A stretch of DNA of 64,000 bases from Bdellovibrio bacteriovorus (GCF_001592735.1 NZ_LUKE01000001.1:310001-374000); one strand, 5' to 3'; shown: positions 52,407 through 61,770, numbered from the stretch's first letter. The notes: a model not told the origin generated them from the sequence alone. Program-made: numbers and translations.

Positions 52407-54209
52407 TTGAAAAAAATCTTAGAACGTGGGGCATTCATCTTCATGACCGCAGGTTTTTGTTTTACCTGCGTTGGCTGTAATGCCATTACCGAATTCATTT
52501 CTCCAGAGATTGAAAATCCATCCATCACCGAGGGAGAAACGACATCACCGTCGCTCACCAAAGAAGAACCGAAATCCAGTGTTTCTCAAGTTTCGGTGTT
52601 GCTTGATAAGCAGTGCAAAAAACCCGCGGCCATGGCCGTTCGCGATTCCGTGCGGCTTAATAAACTGCAACTGGGAAATGCCATTCGCGACACGTTTGGA
52701 GAAGCGACTTTAAATGCCGAAGCCGTCCAAGCCGCCTTTGCAAAATACCCCAATGACGTCGATTTTGAAACCGCCTCACAGTTCAAGATCATGTTTGATC
52801 AGACAAAACTTGACGCCGTTAATGCCATCGCTCACGCCGTGGGTGAATTTGTTGCGTCGAATCCTTTAACCTTGGCCTCCGTGGGTGGCGGGTGTTTTTC
52901 GGGAATCACTAATGCCACCGCCGAAGCTTGTTACCACGAATTTATTCTGAAATTAGGCCGACTGGTTTTAAGACGTCCACTGCATGTGCCAGAAATACTA
53001 AATCTTAAAAAAGTGGTCTCGGCGGGACTGACACAAAAAGAAAAAGTGATGGGCATTACGGAAGCTCTTTTACAGTCAGCTCCTTTTTTATTTCAGTTTG
53101 AAATGGGAACGTCTTTAAAATCTGAAATTCTGACTTTAAACGCCTTTGATGTCGCCTCAAGATTGTCATTTTTAATTTTAGACTCGGTTCCCGATGCAAC
53201 GCTGTCGCAACTGGCGGACTCTGGAGAAATTTTAAAGCCCGCAGTGCAACGCCAACAGGTGGATAGACTCTTTTTAGATCCTCGGGCCAAAACTAAAATA
53301 CGACGGTTTGCTCTTTATTGGCTGGGACAAACCTCAAATCACGCGATGCCATCTTTGCCGACATCCCCGCCCTCTTTAGTTGCGGGCTTAGATCCAGTGG
53401 CTTTACGCACCGAAATTCTGCGCGAAGTTCAAGAGTATGTGGAATATGAAATCTTTAATGGCGCCACCTTTAAAGATCTACTGCTCTCCACCCGTTCATT
53501 TGCACGCACGGATGATCTGGCGTCAATTTATGGTCACAGCAAAGTGACCTCGTCGGCACCGGCACAGATGGGAGCCGGTCGATTTGGAGTTTTGTTGAGA
53601 CCGATTTTAACGGCCTCCACGACGAGCACCCCTTCGTCCATTATTCGCGGGGTTCGTCTTTACTCGCGTCTTTTTTGCGGCAGCTTAGGATCACCGCCTG
53701 CAGGCGCGGAAGGTGCCGGGATTGATATTACGGAACCGGAAATTATAAAAAAATACAGCAACCGCACATTGATTGAAATGAAAACCGGAAGTGGGACGTG
53801 TTTTAATTGTCATTCTTTAGCCAACCCTTTGGGGTTTGCTTTCGGGACGATGGATTCTTTTGGCCGCTTTCGTACCACCGAAAAGATCTATAAATTTGGC
53901 GGCGCAGACAGTGATCTTATCGCGACTCACCCGATTGATTCTTCAGCGGTGATATTAACCGGACATAATGAGAAATTTTTGGTCAACGGCCCACAAGATT
54001 TCGCCCAGCAATTAGCCAACAGCCAGATTGGCCCGGCTTGTTTCAGTCGGCACATGTATGAATTCTTGCAGGTTCAAGAAGAGTCTATGTCGGACAGCTG
54101 TTTGATGAATGAAGTGATTAAAACCGTTCAAGACTCTAACAAAGGAGTTCTTGAAGCCTTCAAAGAAATTATCTTGAGCTCGTACTTAACTCAGAAGCGT
54201 ATAAATTGA
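52407..54209 (+). CDS. DUF1592/DUF1588-family lipoprotein with CxxCH motif
   Basis: A protein of 600 residues, apparently starting at TTG with a lipobox (FTCVGC, Cys near 24). The DUF1592-type core (about 215-345: LNAFDVASRLSFLILDSVPD) is followed by a DUF1588-like region (GRFGVLLRPILTASTTSTPS then CFNCH at about 465, SLANPLGFAFGTMD). Both are parts of a Planctomycetes-type family of unknown function often paired with DUF1552 proteins. The CxxCH could bind covalent heme c or be the family's structural motif. The start is uncertain: an in-frame ATG lies at 52443. Confidence 0.82.
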   Translation: MKKILERGAFIFMTAGFCFTCVGCNAITEFISPEIENPSITEGETTSPSLTKEEPKSSVSQVSVLLDKQCKKPAAMAVRDSVRLNKLQLGNAIRDTFGEATLNAEAVQAAFAKYPNDVDFETASQFKIMFDQTKLDAVNAIAHAVGEFVASNPLTLASVGGGCFSGITNATAEACYHEFILKLGRLVLRRPLHVPEILNLKKVVSAGLTQKEKVMGITEALLQSAPFLFQFEMGTSLKSEILTLNAFDVASRLSFLILDSVPDATLSQLADSGEILKPAVQRQQVDRLFLDPRAKTKIRRFALYWLGQTSNHAMPSLPTSPPSLVAGLDPVALRTEILREVQEYVEYEIFNGATFKDLLLSTRSFARTDDLASIYGHSKVTSSAPAQMGAGRFGVLLRPILTASTTSTPSSIIRGVRLYSRLFCGSLGSPPAGAEGAGIDITEPEIIKKYSNRTLIEMKTGSGTCFNCHSLANPLGFAFGTMDSFGRFRTTEKIYKFGGADSDLIATHPIDSSAVILTGHNEKFLVNGPQDFAQQLANSQIGPACFSRHMYEFLQVQEESMSDSCLMNEVIKTVQDSNKGVLEAFKEIILSSYLTQKRIN

Positions 54210-54218
54210 GGTGATGCC

Positions 54219-55739
54219 ATGACAAAACTTTTAAGACGTGATTTCTTGAAACTGGGTTCAAGTTCTCTCTTATTACCTGCTTTGCCTTCGATCGCGCCAC
54301 TTATGGCGCAAGCGGAAACCTTGGCCCCTAAAAAAAGACTGGTGTTCATCGTCAGCTGGAACGGAGTTCAAGAGGCCGCTTATTGGCCGAACGATCCCAC
54401 ACAAGTGGTCGCGGCGAATAACATTCGCAGCACAAAGCTGAACTCCATCAGTGGACCTTTATCGGGAGTTTTGAATTCCGATCTGGACACTCTTCGGAAT
54501 AAATTTTCTATCATCCGTGGCTTGAGATATCCCATTTCATCCGCCCCCTTACATTGGGGTGGCCATATTCTCACTTGTCAAATTCCTCACCGGGTTGAAT
54601 TTGATAACGAAAATTCTCCGCTGAAAGGAAGCTCGATAGATGCGGTGATGGCCAATAGTGCGGCTCTTAAAGGAAAAACAAAACTCGGGACCATGCGCAT
54701 TTATGCGCAGAATGCTATAAATCCCGGCTTTATAAGCGCTCGTCCTATCTGTTTTTGGAATGCGACCGGCGGAGCCAACGCCGCCAATGGGGCCCAGGTG
54801 GGCATGTTCCCGGCAAGCCCTCGGGATGCCGTCACCGAACAAAGTCTATTTAACAAATATCTATCAAGTGTGGTCGGTTCAGGTTCCTCCTCCCCGGTTG
54901 CGGCACCGGCTAAAAATCGTCGTGAAGCTTTCGAATTTGCATTATCGACATTTTCCTCCATTTCAAATTCACGATCTCTTTCAAATTTTGATCGTCAAAG
55001 AATCAAAGATCACATCGACATGCTGAATGATCTTAAGAAGGCGTCTTTATCTGGAGAAGGGACGGTAAATACTGAGCCCACTTTGATTTGTCAGCCAGGC
55101 ACGGTCACAAGTTATGCGGGTAAGAACATGAAAAGCAAAGTCGATAATGTCTTTAACGTGATTGCCGGGGCTTTTTCTTGTGATCTTTCACGATTAGCCG
55201 TGGTTTCCCTCGATGCCTATGGAGATTCAGATACTGAGGCAACACCAAGTTCCTATCACTCCAACTCTCATCGTCTTTTATCGGGTGTTGACACCTTGGC
55301 TTTGTGTCGAACATGGATGGGCTGGCAAACTTCGCGGGTCGCTGCATTTATGAAGCGCCTTGATTCAATTATTGAAACCGATGGTTCGACCCTTTTAGAC
55401 AACACGCTGGTGGTGTGGGTGAACGGAATGGGCACGGACTATATTAAAAGTCCCAATGGTTCATACACGGGACCGCATTCATTAGTGGATATTCCGGTTC
55501 TTTTGGGCGGTGGCGCGGGAAATTTCCGCATGGGCGAGTTTATTGACTTGCGTTCGTCGCCGCCTCACGGAGGCCGGGTCTATATGAATCCATTTTATAA
55601 CAGTCTCTTCAAAGTGATGGGTGTCACTCAAGCGGAATATTCCATTCACGGTGATGATGGTGGATTTGGATTGCGCCCCTCGGGCCAAGATATCGAAAAG
55701 CACGCCGGCACAATCCCTTATGTATACACCGGGACTTAG
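54219..55739 (+). CDS. DUF1552-family Tat-exported protein
   Basis: A protein of 506 residues with a twin-arginine signal (RRDFLKLGSSSLLLPALPSI). The DUF1552 fold (PF07586 type) is recognised from RLVFIVSWNGVQEAAYWPND at the start and the YHSNSHR and LVVWVNGMGTDY regions, which in this superfamily resemble alkaline-phosphatase-type active-site segments. DUF1552 genes occur next to DUF1592/DUF1588 genes in Myxococcota, Planctomycetes and related groups, as here, with no known activity. GAGGTGATG before the ATG supports the start. Confidence 0.88.
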   Translation: MTKLLRRDFLKLGSSSLLLPALPSIAPLMAQAETLAPKKRLVFIVSWNGVQEAAYWPNDPTQVVAANNIRSTKLNSISGPLSGVLNSDLDTLRNKFSIIRGLRYPISSAPLHWGGHILTCQIPHRVEFDNENSPLKGSSIDAVMANSAALKGKTKLGTMRIYAQNAINPGFISARPICFWNATGGANAANGAQVGMFPASPRDAVTEQSLFNKYLSSVVGSGSSSPVAAPAKNRREAFEFALSTFSSISNSRSLSNFDRQRIKDHIDMLNDLKKASLSGEGTVNTEPTLICQPGTVTSYAGKNMKSKVDNVFNVIAGAFSCDLSRLAVVSLDAYGDSDTEATPSSYHSNSHRLLSGVDTLALCRTWMGWQTSRVAAFMKRLDSIIETDGSTLLDNTLVVWVNGMGTDYIKSPNGSYTGPHSLVDIPVLLGGGAGNFRMGEFIDLRSSPPHGGRVYMNPFYNSLFKVMGVTQAEYSIHGDDGGFGLRPSGQDIEKHAGTIPYVYTGT

Positions 55740-55743
55740 AATC

Positions 55744-56772
55744 ATGCGCGCGTTTGGAAGAAAGATCTTCGTACTGACTTGCTCTATGCTCCTCATGGTC
55801 TGCTTTCAAAACTGTGGCGATTTTTCTTTGCAAGAAGAAATCATGAGGGAGCTGGCACTGAAGAATGCCGCTGAGGAAATGGATGCAAAACTCTTACCCC
55901 CGCTTTTGGCCGCTGATACTTTGCGGGTATGGAGTAAAAATGAAGATCCCAGTTACATCCTTCGCAGCATCGCCGGCGACCAGTGGTCTTTTGTGGTGGT
56001 CGTGGATGGCGGTGTTTCCGGAAAAATTATTTCACTGGATTCAGGCACCGATATTGAAGAAGGAAAAGTTTTAATCGAAAATGGCTTGGTGCAAGTCATC
56101 CGTCGCCAAGATTCAATTTTACAATATGAAGAAAAGCTTCAGGGTATTTTACCCGCAGATGGAACTCCAACAGTTATCGCGGTTTCATTTGGTTCAAGTG
56201 CAGGCGACATGCTTTTGCAGATTAATGGTCGCATCGAAAAGGCGGAGGTCCAATCAACCGGCGTGCCCGCCGACTTTTCCAATTTGTCTAAAAATACATA
56301 CATAGATTCTCGAGTTTCAAATTATATTATTTACGCCGGTAACAGTTCAAGCGCGACTTCGGGAGCCGCCGGGGGTAAGCTTTTACACGAAGAGCTTAAT
56401 GTGATGTCTCGCTATGTGGCGCGAAGCTTGGGTTTAAGCGGCGTCATATTTGATCCGTCATTTCTTGATAAGGATGCTCCGACAACCAAAGAGAGTCTGG
56501 AATTTAAAGCCGCGAAAGCCGTCTTCGAAAGCCGTTGCTTAAGTTGCCACAACGGCTTGACCAGTATTAACTTGTCGAATTTAACCGAAGCCAAGGCCTT
56601 AAAAAATTCTTGGGTTGTTAAGGGAAGTCCCACCGAATCGTTGTTGTATTATCGTCTAAAAGGCTCCAGTGGATCGCATGGACCGAAGACGATGCCTTTA
56701 AGCAATGAATCGCTTTCTAATGAAGAGCTCCAAAAAATTGAATCCTGGATTAATTCAATAAACATCAATTAA
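55744..56772 (+). CDS. c-type cytochrome-like lipoprotein
   Basis: A protein of 342 residues with a lipobox-type signal (LLMVCFQNC, Cys near 20). Residues about 40-230 look like a LamG/concanavalin-type beta domain (WSFVVVVDGGVSGKIISLDS). The C-terminal part (about 250-340) is a cytochrome-c-like domain with a CLSCH heme motif at about 265 and PKTMPLSNESLSNEEL, where Met would be the axial ligand. It starts 4 bases after the DUF1552 stop, the last of the operon. It could pass electrons between the DUF1552/1592 proteins and an acceptor; this is inferred. The C-terminus overlaps the convergent frameshifted frame by 4 bases. Confidence 0.8.
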   Translation: MRAFGRKIFVLTCSMLLMVCFQNCGDFSLQEEIMRELALKNAAEEMDAKLLPPLLAADTLRVWSKNEDPSYILRSIAGDQWSFVVVVDGGVSGKIISLDSGTDIEEGKVLIENGLVQVIRRQDSILQYEEKLQGILPADGTPTVIAVSFGSSAGDMLLQINGRIEKAEVQSTGVPADFSNLSKNTYIDSRVSNYIIYAGNSSSATSGAAGGKLLHEELNVMSRYVARSLGLSGVIFDPSFLDKDAPTTKESLEFKAAKAVFESRCLSCHNGLTSINLSNLTEAKALKNSWVVKGSPTESLLYYRLKGSSGSHGPKTMPLSNESLSNEELQKIESWINSININ

Positions 56773-57045
56773 CGATGATAGGAGGACACCAGCTTTTGAT
56801 ACGCACTTTTCACGGATGAAAAGTCTTTAGAAGGCGCTGGGATCACCGCCGACGTCTTCATCCCCAACCTTTCGGCTGACTCAGAAATATTAAATATGCT
56901 CAGGAAAATAAGCAGTCTCGATAATACTGGGATAATTATTAATAGAGGCAATTCCACGCTGAGCTCGAGAGCTTGTCACACTCGTGCAGGACATTTGCGA
57001 GGTACACATGATACTTAAAACAGCAAAAAGGACTTTCCTTGTCAT
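56769..57045 (-). pseudogene. Frameshifted small lipoprotein-like gene
   Basis: An ATG at 57045 opens a frame with a lipoprotein-like start (TRKVLFAVLSIMCTSQMSC) and 51 residues, ending at a TAA at about 56890. A shift of one base there continues as SESAERLGMKTSAVIPAPSK and VKSAYQKLVSSYHR to a stop at 56769. The two parts join sensibly if one base is removed in the TTTAATATTTC stretch. It is either a real frameshift mutation, a programmed shift or a sequencing error. The shorter frame opening at 56957 alone would lack the signal region. Confidence 0.4.
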
Positions 57046-57415
57046 TCTTGATCTAGCTTCCTTCTAAAGTTCTGCTTTCATTTTGCGATAGAAGCGAAAC
57101 TACCGCAATTCGATACGTCGCCCGCAAGACCTAAATTCCCATTCTGGGCCCATCATTAAAACCAGACGTTCCAAATCTAATGAACATTAAAAATAGGTTA
57201 AAAATCCAATCTGGTCGCCTATTGGAGAACACTTTTTCGGCTCATATTCTCCTCTAAACCTGTGGAACTACCGATCTATTATTGTCTTCGCAGAGTGTTC
57301 TAAACTGAGCACCGCAAACGCGAGTGAACTTATTCTTTTTTGCACGTTTGTTTACTATCGGGAACTTGTAAAAATTCCGACAAGAAATACAACGGCACGT
57401 TTTTGGAGGAATAAA
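57046..57415. other. Gene-free region upstream of the fibre-like protein
   Basis: I see no convincing gene in these 370 bases. The first part is AT-rich and would carry the promoter of the frameshifted minus-strand gene and of the plus-strand fibre gene. A short inverted repeat CTTGT-N10-ACAAG lies near 57364-57384. A minus-strand frame at 57254-57436 has no ribosome site or recognisable sequence. Confidence 0.6.
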
Positions 57416-59353
57416 ATGATGTATAAGCCTACGCAAATAGGAATTGCGTTTCTACTGACACTCAGTCAGTGGGCCCTGGCATCACCGCCCAGCTTTACCT
57501 ACCAAGGTCGTATTATCAATTCTAACGGGGTTCCCTTAGAAAGCAGCAACGTTTCTTTTGAGTTTATTATCGCCAATCCGGCGGGCACCTGCGTTCTTTA
57601 TCGAGAGCAAAAAAATGGCTTAGACATGCGCAACTCCAAGGGTGTCTTTGATACACCTATCGGCACGGGCGCAAAGTATTTCCCAACAGTTTCCACCGTG
57701 GGTCTTTTAGATGTTTTTAGCAACGCAGGTCCTTTGGATTGTGAAGGCGGCAGTACTTACACTCCGGTCGCCGATGATGGTCGTTTATTACGTGTGCAAT
57801 TTTATGACGGCACCGCCTGGAGATTGATCACGCCTGACAACGTCATTCGTTCCGTTCCCTTTGCCTCGTTTGCCAAAAGTGCGACGAGTGCAGCAACGGC
57901 AGCCAGACTAGGAACTAATGTGGCGGCGGATTTCGTTTTAAAATCAGCCGTCCCCGTTTGTGCTACGGGTTATGTTTTAACTTCGACCGCATTAGGAACC
58001 CTGACTTGTACTGCCGATACCGGCGGTGCTTCAGGTGTCGTGAACTCTGTTGTTGGATCGGGCGCTATCACTTCGACCGAGACTGCTCCCAACAGCGGGA
58101 TTTATACGATTGCCGCGACAACCGGAACGGCTGCGGGAACTTTAGCTGCGGGTAATGACTCTCGCTTTACCGATGCGCGCACTCCAACGGGAGGCGCATC
58201 GGGTGATCTTACGGGCACGTATCCTGCGCCAACAATTGCCAATAGCTCGGTGACGTCCGCGAAAATTTTAGATGGCACAATTGGCTTAGCCGATCTTTCT
58301 GGCGCCTCCGGCACCGGACAAACATTTCGATACAGCGGCACCGCATGGACCTATTCAAAGTTGTTATATACAGATTTAGTAAATAACGTAAATGCGTCTC
58401 CCTGGCCGATCACATCCTGTTCCGCCGGGCAGTTCTTAACCTGGGTTTCAACATCGGATTCATTTGCTTGTACGGCGCTGACAAGTTCAATGATCACCAC
58501 GGCCTTGTCTTACACGCCAGTGAATTCCTCCAATGTGGGTAACGGAGCCAATCAAATTCCACAATTGGATAGTTCCGGTAAATTAGACGCCTCGGTCCTT
58601 CCGACCGGAGCTTCTGCTTGGACCGTGTCAGGATCCGATGTGTATCGCTCTGGGGGGCGCGTGGGCATCGGGACTTCGTCGCCCGGTACTTTGCTCCACC
58701 TGAAGCAAACCTCATCCACCACGGGTTTGAGAATCGAAGAAACAGGCGCCGGTACTGTCCTTGCCGATCTCTTCATGGACATCAATGCAAATCTGGTCAT
58801 CAATCGAGGAAATGCCCAATTGAAACTTCGCTCGGGCTCTGCAGGTTTATTTTCTGTCCAAACGGACAATCTTGTTCGCATGACCGTCGATCCCACCGGT
58901 AAGGTCGGTATCGGAACGACGGCACCCAGTGAAATGCTCGAAGTGAATGGCTCAGTAAAAGCGGTCAGCTTTATTTCAACATCTGATCGTCGCTTGAAAA
59001 AAGATATTGAACCAGCCCCTGGATATTCAGCGATTAAACAGCTTGAAGGAGTTCAGTATAACTGGATTTCGAATGGCCAACATGAGATGGGCTTAATTGC
59101 CCAAGAGGTTGAAAAAATCTTCCCTTTTGCCGTCGCCACCGACAAGGTCACGGGTTACAAGGGTGTTAAATACCAAGCATTGATTTCGCCTCTTATTCAA
59201 GCTGTCAAAGAAACGCACCTGATGTGTGAAGACAATACTAAGAACTTACAGGCCCAAGTAGATGAACTAAAGAAAGACCGCGAAGAAATGAAAAACGAAA
59301 TTGCCGAGCTTAAAAAACTTGTCAGAGAACTGGCTTCGGAGAAAAATAAATAG
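57416..59353 (+). CDS. Tail-fibre-like surface protein with S74 intramolecular chaperone domain
   Basis: A secreted protein of 645 residues with a signal peptide ending near ALASPP, then an N-terminal beta region (FTYQGRIINSNGVPLESSNV). A long low-complexity Ser/Thr/Ala/Gly stretch with repeats such as GGASGDLTGTYPAPTIANSS and GIGTSSPGTLLHLK is typical of trimeric phage-fibre shafts. The C-terminal peptidase-S74 chaperone domain starts near 521 with TSDRRLKKDI and YNWISNGQHEMGLIAQEVEK, followed by a coiled coil (AQVDELKKDREEMKNEIAEL). Such domains trimerise fibres and cut themselves off. Bdellovibrio uses related fibre-like adhesins to recognise prey. GGAGG with good spacing supports the start. 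Confidence 0.85.
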   Translation: MMYKPTQIGIAFLLTLSQWALASPPSFTYQGRIINSNGVPLESSNVSFEFIIANPAGTCVLYREQKNGLDMRNSKGVFDTPIGTGAKYFPTVSTVGLLDVFSNAGPLDCEGGSTYTPVADDGRLLRVQFYDGTAWRLITPDNVIRSVPFASFAKSATSAATAARLGTNVAADFVLKSAVPVCATGYVLTSTALGTLTCTADTGGASGVVNSVVGSGAITSTETAPNSGIYTIAATTGTAAGTLAAGNDSRFTDARTPTGGASGDLTGTYPAPTIANSSVTSAKILDGTIGLADLSGASGTGQTFRYSGTAWTYSKLLYTDLVNNVNASPWPITSCSAGQFLTWVSTSDSFACTALTSSMITTALSYTPVNSSNVGNGANQIPQLDSSGKLDASVLPTGASAWTVSGSDVYRSGGRVGIGTSSPGTLLHLKQTSSTTGLRIEETGAGTVLADLFMDINANLVINRGNAQLKLRSGSAGLFSVQTDNLVRMTVDPTGKVGIGTTAPSEMLEVNGSVKAVSFISTSDRRLKKDIEPAPGYSAIKQLEGVQYNWISNGQHEMGLIAQEVEKIFPFAVATDKVTGYKGVKYQALISPLIQAVKETHLMCEDNTKNLQAQVDELKKDREEMKNEIAELKKLVRELASEKNK

Positions 59354-59354
59354 C

Positions 59355-60746
59355 ATGCGCTTTTTCATTCTGCTTATTTCTTTTTTAAGTATTCAATCAG
59401 TGCAGGCAGATTGCACGACCACTCCTCCGTTGACGGATTTACCGACCACCGGCAAGGCAGGCGAAATTCGCATGTCGAATTATTCCAATGCCACCACCGC
59501 GATTCAAAAAATGATGTATTGCGATGGCACCAATTGGCAGGAACTCCCCGGCAGCATCGGAGGTGCCTGCACCAGCACCGGAGGAATGAAGCTCATTTCC
59601 GGCGAAATGTATTCTTGCCGCGCAGGCTACTACTGGCGCTTCGATTCCACTGGTACCACCAATGGGCCTTGCACCAAAGCCGGTGAAGTTAAGTGGAACA
59701 CCGCGACCAGCCGGATCGAATTCTGTAATGGTACGGATTGGCGAGTTGTTGATCCAGTCGATAACACTGCTGATACTTTTAACTTTAATCAAACGACGGG
59801 AAATAGCTGGGACTCAAGCACCACCCAAACTGAACAAGTCACGGGATTTTCTGGCGGCATGGCCACGTTCACGTTCAACACCCCCTCTTGTGGCAGCCCG
59901 TATGCTCGCGTCTGTGCGACGAGTGCGTGTACGACATATAGTTCTTCGACCACATCCGATGGCTCTGCCTGGGTCCCCAACATGGCCTTCATCCGTATCG
60001 CGTTTACCACCCAAGGGGCCCCAAATGCCGCCTGTTCAGTGACTGTTTCAGTAGGAGGTGTCACCACGACCGCTTCCGCGACCACCGGGGCCACCGACAC
60101 CACGGTCACTTATAATGGCAACTTCACCGAAGTTCGCAGTGCCACCCAATCCACTTTATATACAAGTAATATTGTTCGGACCTCCGGCCACAGTGGTGTC
60201 AGCATTTCGCTTTCTGATTCAAGCCTAGGTGGAAATCCAGAATATCGTATTTGCAGTGATAGCGCCTGTGCGACGGTGCTGACTGATTGGACGAACTCCG
60301 CAGGAACACTACCGATCGCATCATTTATACAGCTGCGCGCGACTTCAGGCGCTAATAACGTGAGCTTGCGAAGAATCCAAGTTCTCGCCGGAACCGGCGC
60401 AGCGGCGACCTGGAATTTAATGACTAGTACATGCCCTTCGACAACGACATTGGCTTCAGGTGCGACCCTGACCTGTACTTGTCCCGCGAACTATGTGTCG
60501 TACGGGGGATCTATCTATGGAGTGGGAAACTATAGACAAAATAGTAACGTGTGCACGGCAGCTCTTCACGCTGGGGTCATCGATAATGCCACTGGTGGTT
60601 CGCTCACCATTAAGGGAAACACCTCAGGTACTCCTCCGGGGACATGTGCTTCCTTTGCAGCCAGCACCGCGAATGGCGTCACATCATCGACGGCGGCCTC
60701 CGGCGCTTCGATTATCTTTAACTCGATGCCGGATGTATGTAACTAA
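59355..60746 (+). CDS. Secreted Ser/Thr-rich surface protein, partner of the fibre-like gene
   Basis: A protein of 463 residues with a signal peptide (FFILLISFLSIQSVQA). The mature N-terminus has two repeats of the type AGEIRMSN...MMYCDGTNWQEL and GEVKWNTATSRIEFCNGTDW then R, a Cys-containing beta motif found in many Bdellovibrio surface proteins. The rest is a Ser/Thr-rich, Cys-dotted array of immunoglobulin-like blocks (SVTVSVGGVTTTAS and similar). It starts one base after the fibre gene stop, so the two are cotranscribed and probably act together at the cell surface. It ends overlapping the convergent KH gene by 4 bases. Confidence 0.8.
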   Translation: MRFFILLISFLSIQSVQADCTTTPPLTDLPTTGKAGEIRMSNYSNATTAIQKMMYCDGTNWQELPGSIGGACTSTGGMKLISGEMYSCRAGYYWRFDSTGTTNGPCTKAGEVKWNTATSRIEFCNGTDWRVVDPVDNTADTFNFNQTTGNSWDSSTTQTEQVTGFSGGMATFTFNTPSCGSPYARVCATSACTTYSSSTTSDGSAWVPNMAFIRIAFTTQGAPNAACSVTVSVGGVTTTASATTGATDTTVTYNGNFTEVRSATQSTLYTSNIVRTSGHSGVSISLSDSSLGGNPEYRICSDSACATVLTDWTNSAGTLPIASFIQLRATSGANNVSLRRIQVLAGTGAAATWNLMTSTCPSTTTLASGATLTCTCPANYVSYGGSIYGVGNYRQNSNVCTAALHAGVIDNATGGSLTIKGNTSGTPPGTCASFAASTANGVTSSTAASGASIIFNSMPDVCN

Positions 60747-61075
60747 TAAAATCTCTCTTCATCTTTGATTCGGACGATGGCGCGAAACCCTTGTGTCGCG
60801 CTGATCGTCAAGACGATAACACGAAGAGCGCTGATATGTTTTCCCTTAGACCCTACAAGTCGTCCAAAATCAGAAGGATCGAAGTCCACGTCGTAAACGA
60901 CGGTATCCGGGCCTTCTTCAATGATCACATTGAGCTTATCGGGGTGCTGAAGAATTTTTTTAAGAATCAAAGATATCAAATCCCGAATCTCTAAAGAGAC
61001 CTCCGCCTTTCTTTGCTTGCTACAATTTCTTGGAGGTGATTTTTTACGAATGACTTCAACTTTGCGATCTTCCAC
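60743..61075 (-). CDS. KH-domain RNA-binding protein (paralogue)
   Basis: A protein of 110 residues with the type II KH motif DFGRLVGSKGKHISALR and GFRAIVRIKDEERFY, clearly related to the gene at 42556-42879. The N-terminus is basic (VIRKKSPPRN), then helical (ISLILKKILQHPDKLN). I start at the GTG at 61075, preceded by GGAG with six-base spacing; a TTG 12 bases upstream has no such site. It lies convergent to the surface-protein gene. The two paralogues may form a heterodimer, as KhpA and KhpB do in Gram-positives. Confidence 0.85.
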   Translation of the reverse strand: MEDRKVEVIRKKSPPRNCSKQRKAEVSLEIRDLISLILKKILQHPDKLNVIIEEGPDTVVYDVDFDPSDFGRLVGSKGKHISALRVIVLTISATQGFRAIVRIKDEERFY

Positions 61076-61292
61076 TTGTAACTCCAATAGAAATTTTTAT
61101 TTCCTCTAAATGTTAGAGCACATAAGTAAATAAAATCTATTTTTATTATATTTTGTGTTCGCTACTAACGAACTGTCGAACGAGCTCGCGCTGTAATGGG
61201 CCCAAAGTTTCGTAAGAATTACTGTATAAAATACTGACACTGGAAATTGGTTTTAAGTTCCTGCACTATGCCGTTTTTGCAAAGGAACAATC

Positions 61293-61634
61293 ATGAACGT
61301 AAAACAAATTCTCGTGTCTGTATTCGTAATGACTTCAAGTATCGCCGCATACGCTGGCGACTTCAGCAATAGCAATGAGTGCGTTAATTATATGAACTCG
61401 GCCCGTCCTGAAGTGAGCGAAAGCGCACGTCTGGAAAAAGCTTTGCTTGCTTTGAATCTGGCTTTTGACCTGAAGCTCAGCGAAAAAGACTACATTAAAA
61501 TTGAAACTTTGGTAGCAAACAAGTCCGTATCCCAAGATCGTTTGGAAAAGATCGCCTTTATGGGTTGCACTTACGAAGTCACTGCTTCTGATCAAAAATT
61601 GGCGCAAGAAGAGTTTAAAACCCTTCTGCAATAA
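61293..61634 (+). CDS. Small secreted hypothetical protein, 113 aa
   Basis: There is a signal peptide (ILVSVFVMTSSIAAYAGD) and a mature part of about 92 residues with two Cys (NECVNYMN and MGCTYEV), mostly helical. It is not recognised. AAAGGAA before the ATG is good. A GC-rich repeat downstream (CTCCCT 61664-61669 and AGGGAG 61684-61689) may end its transcript. Confidence 0.75.
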   Translation: MNVKQILVSVFVMTSSIAAYAGDFSNSNECVNYMNSARPEVSESARLEKALLALNLAFDLKLSEKDYIKIETLVANKSVSQDRLEKIAFMGCTYEVTASDQKLAQEEFKTLLQ

Positions 61635-61663
61635 TTTCAGGAACGTCTGCCTGATGGCCACCC

Positions 61664-61689
61664 CTCCCTGCTTGCGATCAATGAGGGAG
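61664..61689 (+). terminator. Weak hairpin after the 113-aa gene
   Basis: CTCCCT (61664-61669) pairs with AGGGAG (61684-61689) around a 14-base loop. The T-rich stretch that follows is short. It may be a weak terminator or a chance repeat. Confidence 0.3.
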
Positions 61690-61770
61690 TGTTTATGGAG
61701 TGGCCCGGTTCTTGTAGAAGCGCTTCCCGTACATTTTTAATATGCCTCTTAACTATTAAGGACGTGTGTG

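Noticed and set aside
57254-57436. Minus-strand reading frame of 60 residues
   Set aside because: No ribosome site and no sensible protein sequence, and it overlaps the start of the fibre-like gene. It is a chance frame in the gene-free region.
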